Of a DNA stretch of 64,000 bases, positions 48,222 to 59,080 are shown in pieces. The translations under genes were made by a program, and so were the position numbers. The notes beneath the pieces were generated by a model. The model searched no databases. It was not told where the DNA came from and worked only from the letters and a program-made list of their open reading frames with translations. Position 1 is the first letter of the stretch. Each line of letters starts with the position of its first letter. The stretch lies in contig NW_006497560.1 of NCBI RefSeq assembly GCF_000471905.2, positions 1,927,659-1,991,658 on the forward strand, in the 5' to 3' direction. The stretch is from Amborella trichopoda. Lineage: Eukaryota; Streptophyta; Magnoliopsida; Amborellales; Amborellaceae.

Positions 48222-48239
48222 TGGCAACTCCACTGGGGA
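48222..48239 (+). other. Primer-binding site of element E (tRNA-Arg)
   Basis: TGGCAACTCCACTGGGGA begins three bases after the LTR. It matches the complement of the tRNA-Arg 3' end (TGGCGACTCCACTGGGG) at all but one position. Confidence 0.85.
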
Positions 48240-48269
48240 GATACTACCCCTTAGTCGGATCATTCCTGT

Positions 48270-49011
48270 TTGGCTAGTTTCTTCTTTTATTTGCTTTCAT
48301 TATCTTTTCGCATTTTATTTATGGCTTGCGGGTTCTATATCCCATTTATCCGGATCGGGGATATTCTTATCCTCGCATCCAAGAGTGTCCCTAAGGATCA
48401 AGTTCCTCAAAATTCGTTCCCAACCATCCTCTTGAGAAAAGACCCATTTTCTAGCTCCCACGTCTTAACCTAGACTGGTACGAGGCAAGACTTAAAGGTC
48501 CCTCATTCCTCATCTCTTCGCTCTGGTGGAAACTCCACCAAGGTTCCCTGCATCGGCAACACTTTTGTTGCCCCACACAGTATGCAACCAGCCACTGGCA
48601 AGTCACTTTCTTGTCGTGTTTCTGAGGTATGCCGGAAGGCTGTCCAGTCCCTTTCTGCAAAAGGCAAACAAGCTGTCATTGCTTCTGTGGGTCACCATAA
48701 GGCTACCCCTCACATTTCTACACCATTGGTTTCTATCCTTAGAGGCTCAACACATCGAGGCGGAAACCCCATGGTCTACACCCCTCACACACACCACAAG
48801 GCTCGTGGATCACCCACTCGAGCCACACCTCGTGGCAACCCTTATGCTACCTCGAGTCAGCATCCATGAACAAACCTTCTATGGCCAGGTCTTGTGCACG
48901 CTGATCACATGCATCTCACTGCTCGGGGCAACACTGTCATTATGCCAACCCGAGTACACAGGAGACGACCTCCTTGTCTTCCTATTCTGCACACACATGT
49001 GCACCCTTTAA
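48270..49011 (+). pseudogene. Element E ORF1 (extra ORF upstream of gag)
   Basis: The stretches at 48,270-48,473 ('PFIRIGDILILASKSVP', 'LLRKDPFSSSHVLT') and 48,582-48,869 ('SLSAKGKQAVIASVG', 'RATPRGNPYATSSQ') correspond to the single ORF1 stretch of element B (23,367-24,101). There is no recognised domain. Position matches Ogre ORF1. Confidence 0.65.
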
Positions 49012-49772
49012 GGGGCAGGCCTAAACCTGTTCTCCTATAGACACTTGCTCGTAGTTCTTGGCCTCCTAAGGCCAGATCACTTGCATGAGCCCAAGCTGAC
49101 CCCCAGGTCTCCCATAATCCTTCTTCATGGGGCGTACACGCGTCACCATTATAAAAATCCCCTCGCCTTAAACTTGAGCCTTCTCATGACTCAATCCTAC
49201 TTTGGCCCACTACTCCTACATCGAGTAAGCACCTTCAGCCTTGGTACTTGAAGGTTTTCCCCATGAGTACCATCCTAAACCAGCCCTGTCACTTTGGTCA
49301 TATCTCTGAAGCTCATAAGAGAGCTCAGGGTATTGACCTAATGGAAAATCGAGTCCTTCATCCTCCCCGGCCCTAGATGACACCAGCTTTTGGCCTCCAT
49401 CCATGACCGTACCTGATGGAAACAGCTCTCGTATGGTCAATAAGAGCTGACTAGCAGTGACCTAGATTGCATTTTTGGGGCGAGTTCAATCAAAACCTCA
49501 AGGCATGATGCGATAGAGGTGTACAAATTTTGACCAGGGAGGTGACGAAGGCAGTCAAAACAACTAATTCGGACGACCTTCTTCATTTGTATCCCTTCTA
49601 CCCCCTTCAAGCGATGAAGCCTGAAGAAGAGCTCCATGAGCCCTGTGCTATGGTTGCTATCGTACAATAAGAGCCAACCACTCAGCGGCCACGATCCCAA
49701 GACCATCGAGAACCGGTCCAAACGTGATCAGCATATAAGACTCGAGTTAAGTCAAGGCATGCTAGCCCCCTA
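49012..49772 (+). other. Element E region between ORF1 and gag
   Basis: This aligns at nucleotide level with 22,593-23,366 of element B, for example 'CACGATCCCAAGACCATCGAG'-like text near 49,690. It is probably decayed coding sequence of ORF1 or the Gag N-terminus. No domain is recognised. Confidence 0.45.
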
Positions 49773-51438
49773 GTGACTGACCTACCACGTACGACCCGTC
49801 AAGTTCCTAAGTCCTCAGTTGCCACTAATGTTGACCTCCATAGAGAAACGGTCAGCATAATGGTTGTAAGCAAGCCCAGTGATGTGCATGAAGAGCGCAT
49901 GAACAAGTTTGTGGATATGGTGCCCTCGATGATGGAAAAGATCGATTGTATCGACACCGCACGACAGTCGGCTAACCATGCGGTCAAGTCCCATCACTCT
50001 GATGGTGCACCTCCACGGCAACCCCCTCCTTCTACCTCATAGGAAAATTCTGTCCCTCATCCCGTCTCTCAAACAGACATTGACGCTATGGTGACCCATA
50101 GCTTAAAGAACAAACAAATCCCAGGAATACAAAGTGTGATGCCTTATCAAAGACCATACCCCTCATATATTGACTAGATTTCGTTTCCCTCAAATTATAA
50201 GAAATGGAAGTTTCCTTTATTCAATGGAACCACGTCCTCAAACCAGCATATTGCCCACTTCAAGGCAGCATGTCTAGAAACAGCAGCTGATGGGAAACTT
50301 CTTCTCTGATAGTTCGTTGAGACCCTCAATGGCCCAGCATTTCAATGATATGCCCGACTTCCTCCAAACTCGTTACATACATGGGAGGAGATGGAGAAAC
50401 TATTCTATCAACACTTCTATGAGGTCGAGAGGGAGGTTCAAACCATCAAACTTCTCACCCTGACTCAAGAACCCGATGAGCCCATGGATCAGTTCATATC
50501 AAGATGGAGAAATTTTGCTTCTCGCCATCCTAATCCTATGCCGGAAAAGGAGCAGTCCAAACTTGTGTGCGGAACATGCGACCCGTGATCGTTCCACATG
50601 TCAAGGCCTCTAATTCGACCTCCATGTCGGAGTTGATCTCTAAATCAGTTTGCATAGAAAGTTTATCACTCCACCATGGTGGGATATGTCAACCATCTAC
50701 AAGCTTAGCAAACAACTGGGCCAATGGTAGCTCTCAGAATAACACACGGGGCAGCCAACAGAATGGGTAATCAGTGCAGCCGTCATGGTCACTGATTCAA
50801 AGAAGGCTTCCTCCCAAACTTTGGACCTCTCTAAAGGGGTAAGCACGACAAAGGTAACACCCCAGGCTAGAACACAAGAACAGTCGTACAATCGTGTACC
50901 CCCACCAGCCAACCTTGATCAGGATGATTATTTCACCAGGCATAGGAACAAGGCCTATCACTTCGAGAAGGAATGGGTCCCTGTGTTGTTTCGGTTATTA
51001 TTGGAACAGAATATGATTCATCTTCCAGAAGCCAAGTTCCTCGATCAACTCGACCTTGACACTCAAGTGAATTATTGTGCCTATCAGCAAAGGATCAATC
51101 ATCCTACAGATGACTACTACACGCTGAAGGATATTATCGAAGCCCTGTTTCAGAAGGATCAAATAAAGCATGAAGACTTAATGAAGGCCTTTGGGGCAGC
51201 CGAGGTCTCCCATGCCATAACCATCCAAGAGGAAGACAAAATGCTTGGTATCCTTTACACCTTCTTCATTATAATGCTTCAGGAAGGCATAATCACACTG
51301 AAGCAAGCAAGAAAACCCCATCCCCTTGCTAAGGGGATTGAAGATCGTTGGTGCCCGTACCATCAGATAAGAGGCCATTACATGTTGGATTGCACAAGTC
51401 TCCTTGATATATTTGTAAAGAAAATATGGGAGTGTTAG
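49773..51438 (+). pseudogene. Element E gag
   Basis: The stretches 49,773-50,042, 50,391-50,588, 50,567-50,770 and 50,785-51,438 follow the order of gag in element B. The capsid block 'MEKLFYQHFYEVEREVQ' lies at 50,391. Near the C-terminus (about 51,350-51,391) is WCPYHQIRGHYMLDC, a C-x2-H-x4-H-x4-C knuckle typical of Tat-lineage Gag (variant of the usual CCHC). It is broken. Confidence 0.82.
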
Positions 51439-52659
51439 GAGTTTTACAATCTCCCCGTAAGTGACCCCCAAGTCATTCCTCTATCGGGGCAAGAAAATCT
51501 GACAAAGCAGGAACTTCCCATCAATGACTCGGACTCCATCGAATCCTTGACTTCCCAGCCATGGATAGTCTACCACGGTCTAAGCAGACTCAAGTCGCCA
51601 AGGCAAAAAGCAGTTCTCCAAGCTAAAGCTGTTTGCAAGCCCAGCGAGACGAATTAAACATCACTTTAGAAAACCAGAAAGAGACGGGCACTAAGGGCTA
51701 CTTGCCGAAGAAACAAGACCGGTCAACCCATAGTTGAGCAGGAATTTCTCAGGCCCCTTCTCCACTACCAACTTTACTGGAATTCATCCCTGGCGCGATC
51801 CTTCTTCCTTTTTCATCTTGTCAAGAAGACGTTCCTGTGCCATCTCGTACTCTGCACACGTCCAATGAGGGTGATGATGTTAAAAGTACTCCCAAACGGT
51901 CTGATCAAGGGAGAGACCTAGAAGACCCCTACATTCGTCAAACCTTGGTGATGACGCAAAAAACTGCCCAAATCGGTCTGATGAGGAGAACGACCTTAAA
52001 TGTCCGCCACCTTTTAACCCTTCTCCTTCTTCTTCTCCGGCTTCTCATTTTCCCTCTTCTACGTCTCCTGTAAGTACAACTTTGATATGCCTAAACTTCG
52101 AGGCTCTCGACAGAGAATTCGAAAGAATCAATATAAGCAGGACACAACAGAAACGATTGACTAAGACCCTGGCACAGGCAGTAGGATTCCTAACAGTTGT
52201 TGATGCCCTTGCAGCTTAAGCCAAGGCAGAACCACCTTCTTCAAAGAAGCACAAGAAGCCGAAACCAAAGAAACCGCAGTGGCTCCCTTAGCTTTACTTT
52301 GAGCAGAGATTGAGGGAATCAAAAGTGCGAAGCTTTTACTCTCAGGAAGCTCGCCATATGATACAAGTCTCTGAAGAACCAGCTGGCTTGGAGAAAACAC
52401 TCCAGGCATCTGTATAAATACCGTATGATTCATACGCAGACACTCTTCATTTAACCGTCACTCAACTCAGTTTCCTCCAAACTGTTCAGACGAGCTTCTT
52501 CAACCTGATGTGTTTTTTGCATTTTGGGTTGACCTCTCTGTCACTCAGTTTGAGAAAAACACAGGAAGAATGACCAACCCTGGAGCCCTATTGGAGATAG
52601 AGATGTCAGAGTCATTTCGCTAATGAAGTTGGCGAAAAGGACCTTGAGAACAACGAGGA
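51439..52659 (+). pseudogene. Element E gag-RT intervening region
   Basis: It includes sequence matching the gag-pro linker of B near 52,090-52,200. I do not recognise a protease active-site motif here. It is otherwise decayed coding text; short open frames are not interpretable singly. Confidence 0.45.
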
Positions 52660-53664
52660 AAAGTTGCAAGAAGAACTGGAAGAATGGGAAGAAGGTTGTC
52701 AGGCCAAAATTGATGAAATCGAAGAAATAAATCTTGGAGACGAAGCGGATTCTAGACCCACTTTCATTTCAACGAATATGTCTCTACAAGAGAAAGATGA
52801 TTCACTACTATCTTGCGAGCAAACCATGACGTCTCTGCTTGGCATTTTCATGAGATGCCCGACTTAGACTCTCAAGTAACTGTCCACCACCTCGGCATCG
52901 ATCCGACTATCAAACCTGTCAAACAGAAGTTGAGAAGGTTCAGGCTTGACCTCGAGATGCTGATAGACGCTGAGGTGACCAAACTCAAAACAAAGAGGCT
53001 TTATTCGTGAAGTCAAGTACTCGAAATGATTAGCAAATGTTGTTTCAGTAAAGAAGAAAAATGGTCAAATCAGGGTTTGCATTGACTTCTGCGACCTCAA
53101 TATCACCTGTCCCAAGGATGACTTCCCGTTGCCATTCACAGATATACTCATCGACTCATGTCAAATATTTTCCTTCATGGACGGTTACTCCGGATATAAC
53201 TAGATAAGGATGGCGCCTGAAGATGAAGAAGCCACTGCATTCTTAACATCGAAAGGGGTCTTCTGTTACACGATGATGCCTTTTGAATTAAAGAACATTG
53301 GTGCCACGTACCAGAGAGCCATGATGACCATCTTCAAAGACATGATGCACAAAGTAGTGGAATGTTATGTAGATAATTTGGTGGTAAAATCTAAAGAGAT
53401 GGATGCTCACAAGAGAGACCTTGAAAAGGTATTCAAGCGTTTACGTCTTCATCAACTTAAAATGAACACGCTAAATTGCACTTTTGGTGCACGCTTTGGA
53501 AATTCTTGGGGTTCATCGTCAAACATCGAGGGCTTGAAGTTGAGCCAGTCAAGATGAAGGCAATCCAAGAAATACCATCACCGACTACACTTCGAGAACT
53601 GCGCTCCCTCCAAGGGCAACTGGCATACATTCACAGGTTTATCTCAAACCTCTCAGATCGCTGA
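52660..53664 (+). pseudogene. Element E reverse transcriptase
   Basis: The N-terminal entry 'DPTIKPVKQKLRRFR' (about 52,900) leads to a fingers/palm block with 'CPKDDFPLPF'-like text (about 53,110). The long open stretch at 53,210-53,557 carries MAPEDEEATAF, 'MMPFELKNIGATYQRAM' and the YVD palm motif. It ends with 'EIPSPTTLRELRSLQGQLAY' (about 53,570-53,630), the connection to RNase H. This is Ty3/gypsy RT of Tat type; fragmentary. Confidence 0.88.
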
Positions 53665-53699
53665 CACACCTGCTACAAAAAGATACCCCATTCATCTGG

Positions 53700-54600
53700 G
53701 ATGAAGCATGTTTGGCAACCCTTGTCAACATCAAGCATTATTTAGTCAACCCTCTAGTACTCTCTACACCAGTATTGGGAAAACCCCTCAAACTATACGT
53801 GACAACTTTAGAAGAGTCACTCGGAGCATTGTTGGCACAAAACAATGATGAGGGAAAAGAGACTGCGTTATAATACTTCAGCCATAGGATGCAAGGGCCC
53901 GAGTAGAATTACCCCCTATTGAGAAGATGTGCTTGGCCCTGATCTTCGCAATACAAATACTTCGCCATTACTATCTTGGTCAGAAAGTTAAACTTATATC
54001 AAAAGCTAACCCTGTAAAGTTTCTCATGACATGCCCATGCTTGTCGAGATGCCTTATTAAGTGGGAATTACTGCTGATGGAATTTGACATCACGTATGTC
54101 CCACAAAAGGTTATCAAGGGTCAGGCCCTGGCTGATTTTCTCGTAATACACCCTTTGCCGGCGAAATCTCTATTATCAAGCGACCTCCTTGATGAAGAAG
54201 TATTTTGTACTAAGCTTGCTCATGCTTGGGAATTGTACTTTGACGGAGCCTTCCAATCAGACCGAGGAGGCGTCGGAGTAGTCTTGTTAACCCCAAAAGG
54301 AGGAGTATTGCCACTTCCTTCTCCCTTGCCCAAGTCAATTCTCATAATGAAGCAGAATATCAAGCCCTTATAATTAGGTTGGAGATAGTGCTCGACCTAG
54401 AGCAACTCAAGATCTACGGTGACTCCGAGTTGGTTATCTGGTAACTCAATGGGATCTATGACGTGAGAAAAGACACTCTCGAGCCTTATCATGATACTGC
54501 AAAATTGTATATTGCCCAGTTTGAGGATGTATCCCTGAGTCACATCCTTAAGAGGCTAAACTCACAAGCTGATACACTTGCGAAACTCGATGCTACAATT
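53700..54600 (+). pseudogene. Element E RNase H and archaeal-type RNase H
   Basis: The Ty3 RNase H ends with 'LLMEFDITYVPQKVIKGQAL' (about 54,075-54,135). The second RNase H begins 'HAWELYFDGAFQSDRGGVGV' (about 54,220-54,280) and is followed by the 'NEAEYQAL'-type region. Tandem RNase H domains mark the Tat lineage. Confidence 0.85.
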
Positions 54601-54603
54601 TAG

Positions 54604-56060
54604 TTGTCCTCATCTGGACCCACGCTTGTTTGGGTGGCAGCATGGAGACACATCGAACTAAGAACTGAGGTCGATGCGGATGATGAGAGAAATATCTTAC
54701 CCAAGTGCCCTCGTTATCCATTTGGAGCGCTTCTATCAACCAAAGAAGTAATCAATACTGAGCAAGGAATAACACAGAGTCAAGGAGCTAAGGGTTGAAA
54801 TCAAGAACCAAAATTCTTTGAACCTATATGCCCAGAAATCCAGTAGGTAGAAGATTGGAGAGAGCCCATCACTAGTTTCCTAAAGCATGGCCAGCTCCCT
54901 GAAGATCACGTTGAAAGTAACAGCATATGTCGAATGTCTACCAAATGTACTCTCCTTGAAGGAGATGCTCTTTTTGGACAATCCTTTGACGGTATTCTTC
55001 TTAGATGTGTAGACATCCAAGAAGCAAGCAAGGTGTTAGAAGAAGTACACTCAGGCATTTGTGAACTACACCAGTCCAGTCTTAAGCTCTATGAATGAAT
55101 ACGCAGGTTGGGATACTATTGGCCTTCCATGATCACCGATTCCTTAAGCTACACTAAAAAGTGCCAAGTATGCACTCCAGCTTGGTTCACAATCCTCCGA
55201 AGCCCTTACTCCCTATGGTTGCATCATGGCCCTTCTCACAATGGGGTATGGAAATCGTAGGGCCTATTTACCCTCCTTCTGCAGTGGGTCATGTTTTTAT
55301 CCTAACTGCAATAGATTACTTCTCTAAGTGGGCTGAAGTGTTCCCCCTTAAATAAGTTCCTGGCATAGCAGTGGTCTAATTCGTTTGACATCATATCATA
55401 TGTCTCTTCGGAGTGCCCGACCAGATCATATCTGTCAACGGTCCTCAATTTAGGAGTCATCACATCGATCGCTTAGTTAATCAATTCGATTTTGAATGGA
55501 GGTACTCGACTATTTACTACCCTCAGGCGAATGGATTAGCTGAGGCTTTCAATAAGACTCTGTGCAATGTTTTAAGAAAGTCAATATAAACAACATGGAA
55601 GAACTGACATGAAAAGCTTCCCGAAGAACTATGGGCTTATCGGACTACTATGAGAAATGCTACTGATTCCACTCCTTATTCTCTGGTTTATGGGGGTGGA
55701 GCAGTTTTACCTCTTGAAATGCAAAGCCCTTCACTGCGAGTAGTTATTCACCAAGGAATAACCGAAGATGACAGAATCAAGCTCCGATATCAAGAATTGG
55801 ATGCACTTGATGGAAAGAGGCTAGCGGCTCAGCATAAGCTTAAACTCAACCAAGGGAGAATAAAGAGGGCTTTTGACAATTCTGTCAAGATCCGCTCATT
55901 CACCAGTGGTGATCTAGTCTTAGCTATTAAGAGGCCTACTGTCATGCATAGCTGGCGTAAAGGGAAGTTTGAGCCTAAATGGGAAGGTCCCTTTATATTA
56001 AAAAAGGTCTCGCTCAATGGAGCCTACATATAGGCACATCCTGAAGGAGGGCAAGCAATT
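54604..56060 (+). pseudogene. Element E integrase
   Basis: The linker 'WRHIELRTEVDADDERN' (54,645) precedes a zinc-finger region (about 55,030-55,170). The core is at 55,161-55,560 ('WPFSQWGMEIVGP', 'DYFSKWAEVF'), and the C-terminal part is the open stretch 55,650-56,033 ('KWEGPFILKKVSLNGAY'). It is orthologous to 34,234-35,826 of element C and broken. Confidence 0.87.
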
Positions 56061-56690
56061 GCCCCTATCAAAGGACGATACTTAAAGAAGTACTACCCAT
56101 AATGCGTATTCAAGAAAAGGAGACTCGACGCGAAAATAAGCTAGAAAGTTCGAACGAATTCTAACTCCTTTTATTGCAGTGAAAACCAGTTACGAGTTAC
56201 AAGCTAACGAAGCCTATTACTAGGGAGGTTACAAGTCTTTTGCACCTGAGGATAAGAGCACGGTTACAAACCAAAATCTGAAGTTTTGGTCTTGCATCTG
56301 AGGATAAGAGGATGATAGGCCGAAACAAATGCCTGCTGCATGATGAAGAAGCAAACCCCCAAAGAAAAGTCGTCCCTCATGAAGAAGAAGCGAAACCACT
56401 TGGAGAGTTAGCTTCAATTCATCTGATGAGTAAGAGGATGGACGAAGCGAAGCCACTCTGAGAAGTTAGCTTCAGTCCATCCAATGTGTATATCAAATAT
56501 ACGAGTCAGATATCTCATCTGACCTGTACATCAAACATACAACGTAGGATTCATGAGACGTGTGTATCAAACATACAAAGCTGGCTAGCCTTGGCGAGGA
56601 ACTTTCTTATGATGGAAAACATACCCTGTTCACAATGGATGCCCTTTCACAAAACAACATGGACCTCACTGTTGTGCTGGAGAATTTAGC
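56061..56690 (+). other. Spacer between integrase and antisense leader, element E
   Basis: It has short repeated phrases ('catctgaggataagagga' near 56,240-56,310; 'catcaaacatacaa' near 56,470-56,580). It aligns with 33,691-34,233 of C. No PMD sequence or other gene. Confidence 0.5.
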
Positions 56691-57639
56691 TTCCAATAGG
56701 TATCACAAGCCCTGCCTTACCATCATTCACCACTTTTTACCTTCCCATGAACATCACCGTGCATAGCTCATCACCGAACATTGCAAATCCCACACGTGAC
56801 GTTTTTCCACTTGCGAGCATTACTGTCTGCATCATGACAAGCTACATTGCCGATGAGCGTCGGTTGTGTCTCCCAAAGGCCAACGTTAGCTGAATTCCCA
56901 ACGCCGGTTGCCTTTCTTGAGGATCAACGTCGGTTGTCTCAGTGCCAGTTACACTTCTAAACCATCAGCGTCGGTTGCCCCAACGCCAGCTGCAATTCTG
57001 TTAATGTCGGACCTGTCGCGACTGTTCACTTCCCGAGACTCGTCTTTTTTGGGGCCAAAGTTTTCACACCCCCTTAATCGTTGCACGATCTCCAAGGGGG
57101 ACGGTTCACCTCTGACAACTATTTACCTTCCCTGCAATCGTTTTGTCTGTTCGTCTCCCATCAAAACTTCTCCGACACGGCCAAAACCCACTGAAAAACT
57201 TTCCCGCCTCCGTTTTTGACCAGGGCATCATCAGAACCTCACCAAAAACTTTTGTAAACACTCCCTAAGTTCCAGGGAACCTCTGCAACACTGCCAACAA
57301 CGTCAGAAGTTACCACTACCCCTAGGAAACCCTTAAAACCATTGAAAAAAACCTTTCAAAACTCGCGAAAATGCTCACTGTTACATTTCCCGCCTCTTCT
57401 ACCCTAAAAAATCTTAAGGCCCGAGCTCTTTCCTCCACCGAAAAGTCCTCTGTGGTAAAAAATCTCTCTACAACTTTACTAAATTCTTGGTGAAAGTCTG
57501 CTCGCCGAAGGCCTTCCCTGCAGGACCCTCACTGGAATCCCACTATTTGTCAAAAACCTTCCCTGCAAAACTTTGGCTGAAGTCCCACTACATGCTGGAA
57601 CTTCAACCGAGCACTCTCTCCTCACTGCTAAAGAAAAAT

Positions 57640-57710
57640 TTTGTTTAAGTTTTGTTTTACCCTTGGTGAAAACTGAAGAGAACGGGATTTTACCCCCTTA
57701 TATAGACCAC
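57640..57710 (-). promoter_or_regulatory. Internal antisense promoter of element E
   Basis: On the minus strand TCTATATAAG (57,697-57,706) is followed by GGGGTAAAATCCC and the stem GTTTTCACC-AAG-GGTAAAAC. It points towards the integrase region. There is no PMD ORF downstream in this copy. Confidence 0.62.
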
Positions 57711-58058
57711 ACTACCCTCAAACGGCCCTTACAAACTGGGAATTCCTGTCGCGTCCAAGGAAAGCCAAGCAACGATGAGCTAGGTCGGGCTTTGACTCGA
57801 GACCCGAGGTAACTCTAATCGATCCGTACCCAGCACTGGGATAATTCAACCCTAACGCCGGTTGAGTTAGCGTCGGTTATTTTCAAACAATATCACGTGT
57901 CGTTTACAGCACCAGCTGAGTTTTTAATAATCTAGCGCCAATTGTATTTTTGAGAACTCAGCTCTTGTTGAACACTCACAAGAAACAATTATTGCTGCAT
58001 TTGGCGTCGACTGTATTTCAAGCCGTCTATTTCTAGCTGAAGCCTTGTGTGACCTATC

Positions 58059-58435
58059 ATCCCCAGTGGAGTTTCACCCAAACCATTGCACCCAAGCCGT
58101 GACCTATCATCCCCAATGGAGTTAGGAGGCCACTATCCCTCATCCCAATAAAAGTCACACCCAAACTATAGCCCATTATCCTTAGTGGAGTTAGGGTCAT
58201 TCTTACCTCTTCAATTCCTAGTGGATCTGTTTCACACCAAGCTTTCTTATCCCTAGGGATTCGGGTCACCCGTCATAAGCCAATTCTCCATAGAGTCTCA
58301 TCTGTCACCCCAAGGAGTAAGCTTGCCCCCTAATCCTTAGTGAGGTCTGCTTCCGTTTGCCATCCCTCTTTGGGCCACAGTTTCCATTTGTGCCCTCAGT
58401 TTTTGAATGGTCTTAACCATTTTATCCCCAGGGAG
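58059..58435 (+). repeat. tRNA-Arg-3'-end-like motif array in element E
   Basis: ATCCCCAGTGGAGT is exact at 58,059-58,072. ATCCCCAATGGAGTT lies at about 58,109 and ATCCTTAGTGGAGTT at about 58,178, with weaker copies near 58,214, 58,285, 58,331 and 58,421. The exact copy matches 14 bases of tRNA-Arg and is complementary to the element's own PBS. Confidence 0.6.
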
Positions 58436-58489
58436 TCGGATTTCCATCCACAAACCTATACCCATGGAGCTTCACCTACACGGTGACCC

Positions 58490-59080
58490 ACACAATGGTC
58501 TTGATGCACGACCCTAAACCGCATGGTCCAAACTATATGACCTTAAAACTGCAGTAGAGGTCTAGTTGCATGACCTTAAACTGCACGGTCCTAATTGTAT
58601 GAATTTAAATTGCATAACCACGGTCCAAACTATATGATCTTAAACTGTTGTGGGGGTCTAGTTGCACGACCTTAAACTACACGGTCCTAGTTGTATGACT
58701 TTAAACTGCATAATCACGGTCCAAACTATATGACCTTAAATTGTAGTGGAGGTTTAGTTGCACGACCTTAAAATGCACGGTCATAGTTGTTTGACTTTAA
58801 ACTGCGTAACCACATCCCAATTGTATGACCTTAAACCGTAGTGCATGTCGTAGTTGCATGACGTTACAGGACTCAAAAACCCAGTCCAAACTACATGACC
58901 TTAAACTGTAGCGGAGGTCTAGTTGCATGACCTTAAATTGCACAGTCCTAGTTGTATGACTTTAAACTACATACCCATAGTCCAGCTGTATGACCCTAAA
59001 CCATAGTGCACGTCTTGGCTGCATGACGATAAACTGTTTTGCACATGTCCCAGAGGTATGACCTTTAAAACTTGCCCCCA
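58490..59080 (+). repeat. Minisatellite of element E 3' region
   Basis: About fifteen subunits such as GCACGACCTTAAACTGCA, CGGTCCAAACTATATGACC and GTGGAGGTCTAGTTGCA show a higher-order period near 105 bp in the centre. It is the longest block of this repeat in the window. Confidence 0.82.

Noticed and set aside
58059-58435. Possible tRNA-Arg genes or tRNA-derived SINEs
   Set aside because: Only about 14 bases of the tRNA 3' end match; no cloverleaf, A box or SINE tail nearby.
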